The translations under genes and the position numbers were made by a program. From contig JAFZRY010000023.1 of the NCBI GenBank assembly GCA_017619615.1, positions 17,111 to 81,110 on the forward strand: a DNA stretch of 64,000 nt, read 5' to 3'. Numbering within the stretch: position 1 is the first letter of the stretch; the number at the start of each line of letters is the position of its first letter. Shown one piece after another: positions 42,444 to 51,419 of the stretch. The notes beneath the pieces are model-generated. The model saw only the letters and a list, made by a program, of their open reading frames with translations. It was not told the origin of the DNA and did not search any database. Source of the DNA: Lachnospiraceae bacterium. GTDB taxonomy: Bacteria > Bacillota > Clostridia > Lachnospirales > Lachnospiraceae.

Positions 42444-42719
42444 TTATTTGTTCACCGCTTCCTTCAGGACGTGGCTGGGCTTGAAGGCGGGGGCCTTGCA
42501 GGCTTCGATCTTCACGGTCTCGTTGGTGCGGGGGTTCTTGCCGGTGCGGGCCTTGCGCTCGCGGACTTCGAACGTACCGAAACCGGTGATGCTGACCTTG
42601 TCGCCATTGACCAGGACTTTTTCCAGTTCTTCAAAAGCGGCCTTGACGACCAGTTCGGCTTCCTTCTTGGAAACGCCCGCGTTTTCGGCTACTGCTGCGA
42701 TAAAATCTTTCTTATTCAT
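42444..42719 (-). CDS. hup: HU family DNA-binding protein
   Basis: HU is the small dimeric protein that bends and compacts DNA. The 91-residue protein has the classic start M-N-K-K-D-F-I-A-A-V-A, the G-F-G-T-F-E-V-R motif leading into the DNA-binding arm with R-T-G-K-N-P-R-T, and the P-A-F-K-P end. A G-G-A-G-A-A site precedes the ATG, with a promoter 37 bases further up. It is monocistronic, with a shared terminator. Confidence 0.96.
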   Translation of the reverse strand: MNKKDFIAAVAENAGVSKKEAELVVKAAFEELEKVLVNGDKVSITGFGTFEVRERKARTGKNPRTNETVKIEACKAPAFKPSHVLKEAVNK

Positions 42720-42756
42720 GCTGATAGTTCTCCTTTTTTTGCAGAATTACTTGACC

Positions 42757-42784
42757 ATAATAGCACAAACTTCCGGAATTGCAA
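42757..42784 (-). promoter_or_regulatory. Promoter of hup
   Basis: On the minus strand TTGCAA (42779-42784), 16 bases, TATTAT (42757-42762). Confidence 0.65.
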
Positions 42785-42825
42785 GCGTTTTATGGGATTA
42801 TTTCAAGGAAAAATGAATATTCTCA

Positions 42826-43812
42826 TTATTCGCGGGCAGGGCCGTTTTTAACCGTCACACCGGTCCCGTCAAAGGCCGGAATCATCTCTTCCGTGGCGCT
42901 GGAGAGGTCCTGGACGTAGCCGTCCTCCCAGTCCGAATAGCGCAGGTAATCCCAGACCCGCTGCCATTCCTCCGGCGTCAGGCGGCGCTTGAGCGACGGG
43001 TATTCGTCCAACTGCCCGCTGTCCGCAAGCACGGCGATGGGCGTGTACTGGCTCAGGAGGCTGAGCAGGAGAGTGCCCGGGGCGAAATGCTCCAGCAGGA
43101 GGTCCAGCACGTCCAGCGTGTTGTCGATAAAGCCGGGCAGGACGAGGTGGCGGACCATGACGCCGCTCTGCAGCAGACCGTCCGCATCCATCTGATACGG
43201 CCCGCGCTGCCGCAGCATTTCCTGCAGCGCCGCCAGCGCGACGGCCGGATAATCAGCCACACCGGACAGCCGCCGGCCAAGCGCTTCATCGCCGTACTTG
43301 AAGTCCGGCAGGTACACCTGCACGAGACCTTCCAATTGCCGCAGCTGGCCTACCGTTTCATACCCCGAACTGTTCCAGACCACCGGGACGAGCGGCCGGA
43401 CCGCCTTCAGCACGCGGGCGACCGCGGGGATGAAATGGGAGGCGGATACGAAATTCAGATTGTGGACACCCTGTTCCAGCAGGCGGTCGATGATGCGCCG
43501 CAGTTCGTCATCGCTCACTGCCTGCCCCGGGACTTCGCACCGCGAGATTTCATGGTTCTGGCAGAAGACGCAGGCCAGATGGCAGCCCGTGAAGAAGAGC
43601 GTGCCGCTGCCGCGCGTCCCGCTGATGCAGGGCTCCTCGCCGAAGTGCGCCGCGGCGCGGGCCAGGCGGGGCTTTAGGGGCGAACGGCAAAAGCCCGCCG
43701 CTTTCTCCTCCGTGCGCGTGGCGCCGCAGGCACGGGGGCAAAGCCGGCAGGCTTCGGGGACCGCCTCCCGGACGGAAGACGGAGAGTTTATTTCCGGGGC
43801 GTCAGCCCACAT
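42826..43812 (-). CDS. Radical SAM protein, PflA-like (COG1313 type)
   Basis: The 328-residue protein is a radical SAM enzyme with C-H-L-A-C-V-F-C near residue 77, which binds the 4Fe-4S cluster. An N-terminal C-R-L-C-P-R-A-C motif (about 22-29) with a further F-C-R at 41-43 could hold another metal or cluster. It belongs to the stand-alone group annotated as putative pyruvate formate-lyase activating enzymes, but no glycyl radical enzyme gene is nearby, so the target is unknown. No SPASM extension of the peptide-modifying kind is visible. Its start lies 11 bases inside the regulator gene upstream, so the two are translationally coupled. Confidence 0.85.
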   Translation of the reverse strand: MWADAPEINSPSSVREAVPEACRLCPRACGATRTEEKAAGFCRSPLKPRLARAAAHFGEEPCISGTRGSGTLFFTGCHLACVFCQNHEISRCEVPGQAVSDDELRRIIDRLLEQGVHNLNFVSASHFIPAVARVLKAVRPLVPVVWNSSGYETVGQLRQLEGLVQVYLPDFKYGDEALGRRLSGVADYPAVALAALQEMLRQRGPYQMDADGLLQSGVMVRHLVLPGFIDNTLDVLDLLLEHFAPGTLLLSLLSQYTPIAVLADSGQLDEYPSLKRRLTPEEWQRVWDYLRYSDWEDGYVQDLSSATEEMIPAFDGTGVTVKNGPARE

Positions 43813-45013
43813 AACCGTGTTCCGCGCCCAGGGCGAGCGCGTCTTTGTATTTGCGCTGCGAGACGTACAGGCGGATCAGGTTTTCCGCGAACAGGCGCTT
43901 GCAGCCCGTGCCCAGCGTGGCCTCGCCGCTTTCATACAGCTCCCGCAGGATCTCTTCATATTCGTCTGAGCCGCGGTCGCCCTGAATGTAGCGCAGGTCG
44001 GTCAGGCGGAGCAGCTGGTCGTAGATCGCGGGCATGCGGGCGGTCTTGAGCTGGGCCGCGTTCCGCAGATATTCCATGCCCAACTGTTCATAGCCCGCTT
44101 CAAAATAGCAGACGGACAGTTTCAGCGCGGTGAGGAAGCGCTGGTCCGGGCCGGCTTTCTGCGGGGAATAGGCGTCGACCAGGTAGGGGATCGCGTCCGT
44201 AAAGCGAAGGTGCTCCAGGAATGCGGAGCCGATCTGGTAGTCGATCAGGGTCGTGACAGCCGCGTCGTAGCTGCGGGAAAGTTCCCGCGCGCGCTTGTAG
44301 TAGCGCAGCATGAAGCCCAGGTCGTTGTAATTGGAATAGCAGGCGCCCAGCAGGTAGCTGCTCCAGAGCAGGATGGGGAGGGATCCTTCCTCCGCGGCGG
44401 CCGAAAAGGCGCGTTCCGCGCAGGCGATGGCGTTCATGTAGTCTTTGCGGACGTAATACGTTTCCGCCATGCTCTGCTTGACGAAGCTGGTGGGGTTCAG
44501 GTTTTCCGCCATGCGCAGCAGGTCCAGCTGGTCCTCGGCTTCGACCTGGCCGGCGCCGGCGTAGTAGAGGAAGAGCTGGTCGTCCTCCATGTAGTCCAGG
44601 AAGCGGGCCAGGTAGGCGGCTTCCTGATGGCAGACGGGAGCGGATTTGCCGTGCTTCTGCAGCAGGGCGTACAGGTTGAACAGGTGCCAGCTGAGGTGCA
44701 GCTCGCTGTTCTCCATTTCCTGCTGGTGCAGCTTGAGCCAGGCCGCTTCGCGGTCCGCGGTCTCCGAGTGGAAGTATTTGTCAAAATAGGCGTCCAGCGT
44801 GGCCTGCGCCTGGCCGAGCAGTTCCGCGTCCTGGTTGTAGGAGATGCCCAGCGCCATCATGAGCTGCTGCAGGATCGCGGGGCTCGGGTGGCCCAGGCCC
44901 TGCTCGATCTTGCTTAAGTATGAAACGGCGCAGATCCCCCGGCAGAGGGCCTCCTGGCTCAGGCCCTGGTGCAGGCGCTGCTGTTTAATTAAAAATCCTG
45001 TAAAATTTTTCAT
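43802..45013 (-). CDS. HTH-TPR transcriptional regulator (RRNPP-like)
   Basis: This 403-residue protein has an XRE helix-turn-helix at residues 6-60 (Q-G-L-S-Q-E-A-L-C, then S-Y-L-S-K-I-E-Q-G) followed by about 330 residues of helical repeats with TPR-like signatures such as Y-V-R-K-D-Y-M-N-A-I-A-C-A-E-R-A-F. That is the architecture of Rgg, PlcR and PrgX type regulators, many of which bind short secreted peptides. I find no convincing peptide gene beside it; the coupled gene is the radical SAM enzyme. Whether it is peptide-responsive is inference. Confidence 0.85.
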   Translation of the reverse strand: MKNFTGFLIKQQRLHQGLSQEALCRGICAVSYLSKIEQGLGHPSPAILQQLMMALGISYNQDAELLGQAQATLDAYFDKYFHSETADREAAWLKLHQQEMENSELHLSWHLFNLYALLQKHGKSAPVCHQEAAYLARFLDYMEDDQLFLYYAGAGQVEAEDQLDLLRMAENLNPTSFVKQSMAETYYVRKDYMNAIACAERAFSAAAEEGSLPILLWSSYLLGACYSNYNDLGFMLRYYKRARELSRSYDAAVTTLIDYQIGSAFLEHLRFTDAIPYLVDAYSPQKAGPDQRFLTALKLSVCYFEAGYEQLGMEYLRNAAQLKTARMPAIYDQLLRLTDLRYIQGDRGSDEYEEILRELYESGEATLGTGCKRLFAENLIRLYVSQRKYKDALALGAEHGYVG

Positions 45014-45053
45014 GATACTGCCTTCTTTACGGGACTGAAAAAGGGTATTTTTA

Positions 45054-45081
45054 ACTATACAAGGAAAATCAAAAAAGGCAA
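45054..45081 (-). promoter_or_regulatory. Probable promoter of the HTH-TPR regulator
   Basis: On the minus strand TTGCCT (45076-45081), 16 bases, TATAGT (45054-45059). Confidence 0.5.
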
Positions 45082-45089
45082 GCGGTTTT

Positions 45090-45118
45090 TTGAAGTTTTT
45101 TGAAATCTGTGCTATAAT
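45090..45118 (+). promoter_or_regulatory. Extended -10 sigma-A promoter
   Basis: TTGAAG (45090-45095), 17 bases, TATAAT (45113-45118) with a TG one base ahead of the -10. It drives the PLP-lyase gene and is divergent from the regulator promoter. Confidence 0.75.
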
Positions 45119-45147
45119 TCCTCCAAATAACTCTCGGGAGGGACCCT

Positions 45148-46419
45148 ATGCGCGAAGAATACCGGACGCTCGGCGTTTCGGAAGCCGTATATGAACGAGG
45201 GGAGGCCGTGCTGCAGACGGTAGCCGAACCGTTCCGCCGCATTGATGAAACCGCGGAGATCAACCAGCTGAAAGTACTGAATGCCATGATCCGGAACGGC
45301 GTGGCCGACTATCACATGCACGGCTCCACCGGCTACGGCCACGACGACCAGGGCCGCGACACGCTGGAGCGCGTCTACGCGGACGTTTTCCATACGGAGG
45401 ACGCCCTGGTGCGCCCGCAGATCACCTGCGGCACGCACGCCCTGTATCTGGCGATGGCCGCCAACCTGAAGGCCGGCGACGAGCTCCTGTCCCCGGTCGG
45501 CGCACCTTACGACACGCTGGAGGAAGTCATCGGCATCCGCCCGTCCGTCGGCTCGCTGGCGGAAAACGGGATCACGTACCGCCAGGTGGACCTGCTCCCC
45601 GGCGACCGCTTCGACTGGGACGGCATCCGCGCAGCAATCACGGAGAAAACGAAGCTGGCCACGATCCAGCGCTCCCGCGGTTACAGCGCGCGGAAGACGT
45701 TCTCCCCGGCGGAGATCGGGGAACTGATCGCCTTCCTCAAGGCGTGCAGGCCGGACCTGACCGTGATGGTGGACAACTGCTACGGGGAGTTCACGGACGT
45801 CCTGGAGCCGTCGGATTACGGCGCGGACATGGTCGTGGGTTCGCTGATCAAGAACCCGGGCGGCGGGCTCGCCCCGAGCGGCGGGTATATCGCAGGCCGG
45901 AAGGACCTGATCGAGCGATGCGCGAAGCGCCTGACCGCGCCCGGCCTGGGCAAGGACATGGGCGCCAGCCTGGGCGTCAATCCCGCGTTCTACCAGGGCT
46001 TTTTCCTCGCGCCGACCGTGGTGGCCGGGGCGAAGAAGAGCGCGGTGTTCGCGGCGGCGCTGTATGAGAGCCTGGGCTTCCACGTGAGCCCGGGGCCGCT
46101 GGAGCCGCGCTATGACATCATCCAGGCCATCGACCTGCTGTCGCCGGAGCGGCTGGCCGCGTTCTGCGCGGGCATCCAGGCGGCGGCGCCGGTGGATTCG
46201 TTCGTGAAGCCGGTGGCCTCCGACATGGACGGCTACGCGGACAAGGTCATCATGGCGGCGGGGACGTTCGTGCAGGGCTCCTCCATCGAACTGTCCGCCG
46301 ACGGCCCGCTGCGCGAGCCCTACCGCGTCTTCTTTCAGGGGGGCCTGAGCTGGTTCCACGGCAAGGCCGGCATCCTGCTCTCACTCCAAAAACTGGTGGA
46401 CGCAGGCTTCACCCTGTGA
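45148..46419 (+). CDS. PLP-dependent lyase, methionine gamma-lyase / aluminium-resistance family
   Basis: The 423-residue protein belongs to the Cys/Met metabolism fold, in the branch called aluminium resistance protein or YnbB (COG4100). Motifs include Y-G-H-D-D-Q-G-R-D near the start, the cofactor-contacting V-D-N-C-Y-G-E-F, and the PLP lysine in S-L-I-K-N-P-G-G-G. The reaction is probably a C-S bond cleavage, but members are poorly characterised. A G-G-G-A-G-G-G ribosome binding site and a strong promoter precede it. radC follows in the same direction; transcript continuity is uncertain. Confidence 0.88.
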   Translation: MREEYRTLGVSEAVYERGEAVLQTVAEPFRRIDETAEINQLKVLNAMIRNGVADYHMHGSTGYGHDDQGRDTLERVYADVFHTEDALVRPQITCGTHALYLAMAANLKAGDELLSPVGAPYDTLEEVIGIRPSVGSLAENGITYRQVDLLPGDRFDWDGIRAAITEKTKLATIQRSRGYSARKTFSPAEIGELIAFLKACRPDLTVMVDNCYGEFTDVLEPSDYGADMVVGSLIKNPGGGLAPSGGYIAGRKDLIERCAKRLTAPGLGKDMGASLGVNPAFYQGFFLAPTVVAGAKKSAVFAAALYESLGFHVSPGPLEPRYDIIQAIDLLSPERLAAFCAGIQAAAPVDSFVKPVASDMDGYADKVIMAAGTFVQGSSIELSADGPLREPYRVFFQGGLSWFHGKAGILLSLQKLVDAGFTL

Positions 46420-46469
46420 TATAATATTAATTCCTCTTGGGGCTCTTTGGGGAGACTTGGGAGGGAGAA

Positions 46470-47192
46470 TTGAAAGAAAAAACCAACAAACAGACGATGA
46501 GATCGCTCCCGCTCTCCGAGCGGCCCTATGAGCGATGCTTAAAGCACGGCCCCGGCGCCTTATCGGACGCGGAACTGCTCGCGACGCTGATCCGCACCGG
46601 GACCCGAAGCCTTTCCGCCGTGGAAGTCGCCCGCACCCTGCTCGCGACGTACGGCGAACGGGACGGCCTGGCCTGCCTGATGCGCCTGTCCTGCACGGAA
46701 CTGATGGCGCTGCCGGGCTTCGGCCCCGTCAAGACCGTGGAAGTCCTGGCCGCCGCGGAGCTCTGCCGCCGCATGGCGAAGACCATGCGCCGCCCGGAGC
46801 TGTCCCTGAAGGACCCGTCCTCCATCGCGGCCTATTTCATGGAAGACCTGTGCTACCTCCCGCGGGAGGAGATGCGGGCCGCCATGTTCGACACCAGGAA
46901 CCGCCTGCTCCACGAGGAGACGCTGTCCCGCGGGACCGTGAACGCCTCGCTGGTCTCGCCCCGGGAAGTGTTCCTGGAGGCGCTGCGCTGCGGCGCGGTC
47001 TACCTGGTGCTGCTGCACAACCATCCCAGCGGCGACCCGACGCCCTCGGAGGCGGATCTGACCCTGACCCGCCGCCTGTCCGAGGCCGGCGACCTGCTGC
47101 ACATCCCGGTGATGGACCACATCATCATCGGGGATCACCGATATGTAAGTTTCCGGGAGGAGGGCCTGCTGCGCCCGCCTGCCGGACCGTAG
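46470..47192 (+). CDS. radC: RadC family JAB-domain protein
   Basis: This 240-residue protein has the RadC layout: an N-terminal helix-hairpin-helix region (L-P-G-F-G-P-V-K-T near residue 79) and a C-terminal JAMM metalloprotease-like domain with H-N-H-P-S-G-D-P-T-P-S-E-A-D, which holds the two His and Asp zinc ligands. The molecular function is unsettled; the old link with DNA repair is not well supported. I chose TTG 46470 because GGAGG lies five bases ahead; ATG 46497 has no ribosome binding site. In Firmicutes radC regularly precedes mreBCD; here mreC follows directly. Confidence 0.88.
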   Translation: MKEKTNKQTMRSLPLSERPYERCLKHGPGALSDAELLATLIRTGTRSLSAVEVARTLLATYGERDGLACLMRLSCTELMALPGFGPVKTVEVLAAAELCRRMAKTMRRPELSLKDPSSIAAYFMEDLCYLPREEMRAAMFDTRNRLLHEETLSRGTVNASLVSPREVFLEALRCGAVYLVLLHNHPSGDPTPSEADLTLTRRLSEAGDLLHIPVMDHIIIGDHRYVSFREEGLLRPPAGP

Positions 47193-47216
47193 AACAAAGG
47201 ATCCGAAGGAATCGCC

Positions 47217-48068
47217 ATGAGTGAACCCCGCAGAAACAGAGGCCCCCGGGGGGGACTGCTGATCGTGATCGGTATCTGTCTATTCCTCATGCTGGTCAGC
47301 TCTCTGAGCCCCGGCTTTTCCCGCGTGCTCCGGGACGGCATCGGCACGATCCTGATGCCCATGCAGAAGGGCATGAACCGCGCCGGCAGCTACCTGTCCG
47401 GCCGCCTGGAGGCCCTGCAGGAGCTCCGCCAGGTCCGCGTGGACAACGAGCGCCTGGAAGAGGAACTGGGCCAGCTGCGCGAAGAAAACGCGAAGCTGAA
47501 ACTGAACGAGCAGGAACTGGCGGCCATGCGGGAACTCCTGCACCTGCAGGAGCAGTATCAGGAATATGAATCGCTGGGCGCGCACGTGATCGGGCGCAGT
47601 TCCGGCAACTGGTACCAGTCCTTCCTGATCGACAAGGGAAGTAAGGACGGCCTCGAAGTGGGCATGAATGTGATGGCGGGCGGCGGCCTGGTGGGCCTGA
47701 TCACGGCCGTGGGCAACAACCACGCGACGGTCAGCACCATCATCAACACCGGCCGCTACGTCAGCGCCATGACCACGCGCAGCGGGCATTCCTTCATCGT
47801 GGCGGGCAGTCTGGAACTGTACGCGGACGGCATGCTGGCGCTGGAAAGCATCCCGCTGAACGCGGATGTGGAACCCGGCGACATGGTCGTCACCTCGAAT
47901 ATCAGCGATGTCTATCTGCCCGGGCTGCTGATCGGCTACGTGGAGGAGACCACCGCCGACGCGAACCGCCTGCAGCGCTCCGGCTCCCTGCGCCCGGTGG
48001 CGGATTTTGACAACCTGGACATGGTCCTGGTCATCACCACCCTGAAAGGGACGGAGGACACTCCATGA
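47217..48068 (+). CDS. mreC: Rod shape-determining protein MreC
   Basis: MreC links the cytoskeleton with the wall synthases of the elongation complex. The 283-residue protein has a short cytoplasmic start, a transmembrane helix (about 15-33), a coiled coil (about 63-110, with L-E-E-E-L-G-Q-L-R-E-E) and the double beta-barrel domain with V-I-G-R-S-S-G-N-W and G-L-V-G-L-I. The stop overlaps mreD by four bases. mreB is not beside it. Confidence 0.93.
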   Translation: MSEPRRNRGPRGGLLIVIGICLFLMLVSSLSPGFSRVLRDGIGTILMPMQKGMNRAGSYLSGRLEALQELRQVRVDNERLEEELGQLREENAKLKLNEQELAAMRELLHLQEQYQEYESLGAHVIGRSSGNWYQSFLIDKGSKDGLEVGMNVMAGGGLVGLITAVGNNHATVSTIINTGRYVSAMTTRSGHSFIVAGSLELYADGMLALESIPLNADVEPGDMVVTSNISDVYLPGLLIGYVEETTADANRLQRSGSLRPVADFDNLDMVLVITTLKGTEDTP

Positions 48069-48583
48069 AGCGGGGGCTGGTCTACGCGCTGCTGATCCTG
48101 GCGGTCTTCCTGGTGCAGAACAACATCTTCGCCGCCTCCTCGCTGGTGATCACGGTCCCGAACCTGCTGCTGATCCTGGTGTTTTCCTTCGGGTTCATGC
48201 GCGGCAGTTTTGAAGGCATGCTGATCGGCTTTGCCTGCGGGCTGCTGACGGACCTGTTCTTCGGAAGCACCATCGGCCTGTCCGCGCTGATCTTTTCCGT
48301 GCTCGGGTACGGGATCGGCGTGCTGGGCCGCATTTACTATACCGAATACGTCAGCCTGCCGCTGGCGCTCTGCCTGCTCAGCGACCTGTTTTACCTGCTG
48401 GGCATTTACGTGTTCGCCATCCTGCTGGGCGGCGGGCACGGCTTCCTTCCCTATTTGACGAAAATCGTACTGCCGGAAATGCTCTACACCGGCGTGATGG
48501 CCATCGTCCTGTACCCGCTGTTCCGGCAGACGGAAAAACTTATGCGGCGCTGGGAGGAAAAGAACACGCGGAAGTATGTTTAG
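48065..48583 (+). CDS. mreD: Rod shape-determining protein MreD
   Basis: This 172-residue integral membrane protein has five or six hydrophobic helices and the family spacing P-N-L-L-L-I-L-V and G-L-L-T-D-L-F-F-G. MreD is a partner of MreC in the elongasome with no known catalytic activity. It overlaps mreC at its start and the PBP2 gene by eight bases at its end, so the three are co-translated. Confidence 0.9.
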   Translation: MKRGLVYALLILAVFLVQNNIFAASSLVITVPNLLLILVFSFGFMRGSFEGMLIGFACGLLTDLFFGSTIGLSALIFSVLGYGIGVLGRIYYTEYVSLPLALCLLSDLFYLLGIYVFAILLGGGHGFLPYLTKIVLPEMLYTGVMAIVLYPLFRQTEKLMRRWEEKNTRKYV

Positions 48584-51407
48584 AGAGATTCTGGATTACA
48601 TCGTATTCAAACTCAAGCACGTGGTCACCTCGCGTCTGTTCCCGGTGACCCTTGTTTTCCTTGCGCTGTTTTCCGTGCTGTTCCTGCGCATGTTCCACCT
48701 GCAGGTGGTGGCCGGCGCCGACGCCCAGGAGGAGGTGCAGAACATCATCTCCCGCACGGTCACCCTGTCCCCCACCCGCGGGAACATCTATGACCGGAAC
48801 GGCAACCTGCTGGCGTATAATGAACTGATCCAGAGCGTCACCGTGACGGACGACGGCAGTTACGCCAATGGCTATGAACGCAATGCGATGCTGCTGCGCC
48901 TGATCGCGCTGCTGGACCGCTTCGGCGAGGAAGTCGTCCCCAGCATCGATATCTATTTTGACAATGACGGCGTGCTCCGCGAGCGCTTCTCCTCCGAAAA
49001 CGCCCGCCTCCGCTTCCTGCGCGACATGTACGGGCACGAAAACACCGCCCAGCTGACGGACGAGGAGAAGGAGACCACGCCGCAGGATATCCTGGACCAC
49101 TACTGCGACTTCTTCGGCGTGGGCAAAAACGCGGACGACAGCGAATATTCCGTCGATCCGCAGACCGCGCTGAAACTGGTCTGGATCCGCTACAGCATGT
49201 ACATCAACTACTACGTGCGCTACAATCCGAGCACCGTGGCCGCCGGCGTGAAGGAGGAGACCGTCGCCGCGATCCGCGAGCACCAGCAGGAACTGCTGGG
49301 CGTGGACATCGCGCAGAGTTCGCGCCGCGTGTACAACGACGCCATCTACCTCTGCCACATCCTGGGTTACACCGGCTACGCGAGCGAGGAGGAGATCGAG
49401 GAACTGAACGCACAGGGCGGCAATTACGCGGCCGGCGACGTGATCGGCAAGGCCGGCATCGAAGCCAGCATGGAACTGGAACTGCGCGGCGAGAACGGCT
49501 CCCGCTCCCTTTACGTCAACAACCTGGGCCAGGTCAAAAAGGTCGTCCAGGAGACCCCGCCCGTGGCCGGCAACGACATCTATCTCTCCATCGACCTGGA
49601 GATGCAGAAGGGCATCTACCACCTGCTGGAACAGAAACTGGCCGGCATCCTGATCAACCACCTGAAGGATGAGGACGTGGACCCGGGCGAGGAAGAGCAT
49701 TATATCCCCATCAAAAAGGCTTATTTCCAGCTGATCAACAACAACGTGCTGGATTACCGCCACTTCAGCGCCCCGGATGCCGGCGCCGCGGAAAAGCGCG
49801 TGTTCTATCATTTCACCGCCAAGCAGACGGAAATGCTGGACAAGATCCGGGCGGAACTGACCGGCGCCGGCGCGCGTCGCTATGCGGCGCTGGACGAGGA
49901 GATGCAGACGTTCTTCACCGAAATGTACGACGTTCTGCTGAGTGAAAAACTGCTTCTGCGCGACCGCGTCGACACGGACAGCGACCTGTATAAGGCCTAC
50001 CGTGTAGACGGCAGCATCAGCCTGCAGGCTTACCTGCGCGGCGCGCTGGAAGCCGAATGGATCGACGTATCCCTGCTGGGCCTGAACGGGACCTACACGA
50101 GCGTGGAGAAAGCGTATCAGGCGCTGGTGGAGTTCGTCCTGGACAAACTGCAGCAGTCGCAGGCTTTCTCCAAGGCGCTGTACCAGATGCTGATCGACGA
50201 CGACCTGATCAACCGCTGCGACCTGGCGCTCGCGATGTACGAGCAGGGCGTCCTGGAGCCGGATCCGGAATATCAGTCCAACCTGAACCAGCGCACCCCG
50301 GCCCTCGCCTTCCAGTTCATGATCGACAAACTGACCAGCATCGAGATCTCGCCGGCGCAGCTGGCGCTGGACCCGTTCTCCGCCTCGGCCACCATGGTGG
50401 ACGTGAACACCGGGAAAGTGCTGGCCATGGTCTCGTATCCGGGCTATGACAACAACCGGATCTCTGAAAGCGGCTATTACGCCTCCCTGCTGGAGGACCA
50501 GTCCACGCCGCTGTTCAACGTGGCCACGCAGGCCCGCACGGCGCCCGGCTCCAGCTTCAAGATGGTCACTTCCGCGACGGCCCTGGAACTGGACGTGATC
50601 GGGCCCGGCACCTACCTGACCACCCACGGCTCCTTCTCCGCGGCCGGCATGACGGTCAACTGCTGGTATTACCCGAACGCGCACGGCGACATCAACGTCA
50701 GCGACGCGCTGATGGTGTCCTGCAACGACTTTTTCGCGCAGGTGGGCTACAAGCTGTCCCTGGCGGACGGCGCCTACAACGACGCGGCCGGCATGGAGAA
50801 ACTGTCCCGCTACGCGCGGCTGCTGGGGCTGGGCGAAAAATCCGGCGTGGAGATCCCGGAATCCAATCCGGTCATTTCCGACATCTCCGTCCTGACCAGT
50901 GCCATCGGACAGGGCACGAACCTGTATTCCTGCAGCCATCTGGCGCGCTACGCGACGGCCATCGCCACGCGCGGCAGCATTTATGACCTGACGCTGCTGG
51001 ATCATGAAACGTCCTCCTCGGGCGGCCTGATCCAGAGCTACCGCGGCGAGCTGGTCTCGCGGACGGAACTGCGCGAATCCACCTGGAACAGCATCTGGGA
51101 CGGCATGCGGCGCTCCGTGACGAGCGGCAACCACGCGCACGTCTACAGCCAGAAGGTGACCATCGCCGCGAAGACCGGCACCGCCGAAGAAAACGAGCTG
51201 CGTCCGGACCACGTCACCTACGTCAGCTTCGCGCCGTACGAAAAGCCGGAGATCAGCGTCGCGCTGACCATCCCCAACGGGTACACCTCCGGCAACACGT
51301 CCGAACTGGCGGGCTATATTTACGATTATTACTACGGGTACATTACCTATCAGGATATTCTGGAAGGGCACGCGAGAGACGCGGGCGGCAACGATATCAA
51401 CGAATAA
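48576..51407 (+). CDS. mrdA: Penicillin-binding protein 2 (elongation transpeptidase), enlarged
   Basis: This monofunctional transpeptidase cross-links peptidoglycan during side-wall growth, paired with RodA. It has 943 residues, where PBP2 proteins usually have 600-720. After one transmembrane helix (about 20-42) comes the dimerisation domain, then the transpeptidase with S659-S-F-K662, S715-C-N717 and K866-T-G868, the three catalytic motifs in the right order. The extra length is mainly a block of about 240 residues (roughly 355-600), helical and acidic, inserted between the L-E-M-Q segment and the V-N-T-G-K-V-L-A-M-V strand of the catalytic domain. Large PBP2 variants are known in clostridia; the role of the insert is unknown. 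Confidence 0.92.
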   Translation: MFREILDYIVFKLKHVVTSRLFPVTLVFLALFSVLFLRMFHLQVVAGADAQEEVQNIISRTVTLSPTRGNIYDRNGNLLAYNELIQSVTVTDDGSYANGYERNAMLLRLIALLDRFGEEVVPSIDIYFDNDGVLRERFSSENARLRFLRDMYGHENTAQLTDEEKETTPQDILDHYCDFFGVGKNADDSEYSVDPQTALKLVWIRYSMYINYYVRYNPSTVAAGVKEETVAAIREHQQELLGVDIAQSSRRVYNDAIYLCHILGYTGYASEEEIEELNAQGGNYAAGDVIGKAGIEASMELELRGENGSRSLYVNNLGQVKKVVQETPPVAGNDIYLSIDLEMQKGIYHLLEQKLAGILINHLKDEDVDPGEEEHYIPIKKAYFQLINNNVLDYRHFSAPDAGAAEKRVFYHFTAKQTEMLDKIRAELTGAGARRYAALDEEMQTFFTEMYDVLLSEKLLLRDRVDTDSDLYKAYRVDGSISLQAYLRGALEAEWIDVSLLGLNGTYTSVEKAYQALVEFVLDKLQQSQAFSKALYQMLIDDDLINRCDLALAMYEQGVLEPDPEYQSNLNQRTPALAFQFMIDKLTSIEISPAQLALDPFSASATMVDVNTGKVLAMVSYPGYDNNRISESGYYASLLEDQSTPLFNVATQARTAPGSSFKMVTSATALELDVIGPGTYLTTHGSFSAAGMTVNCWYYPNAHGDINVSDALMVSCNDFFAQVGYKLSLADGAYNDAAGMEKLSRYARLLGLGEKSGVEIPESNPVISDISVLTSAIGQGTNLYSCSHLARYATAIATRGSIYDLTLLDHETSSSGGLIQSYRGELVSRTELRESTWNSIWDGMRRSVTSGNHAHVYSQKVTIAAKTGTAEENELRPDHVTYVSFAPYEKPEISVALTIPNGYTSGNTSELAGYIYDYYYGYITYQDILEGHARDAGGNDINE

Positions 51408-51419
51408 ACAGGGGAAGCG

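Noticed and set aside
42720-45147. A radical SAM peptide (RaS-RiPP) quorum-sensing system
   Set aside because: No precursor peptide or SPASM-type enzyme and no exporter is adjacent; the enzyme is PflA-like. Kept only as a low-level finding about the gene pair.
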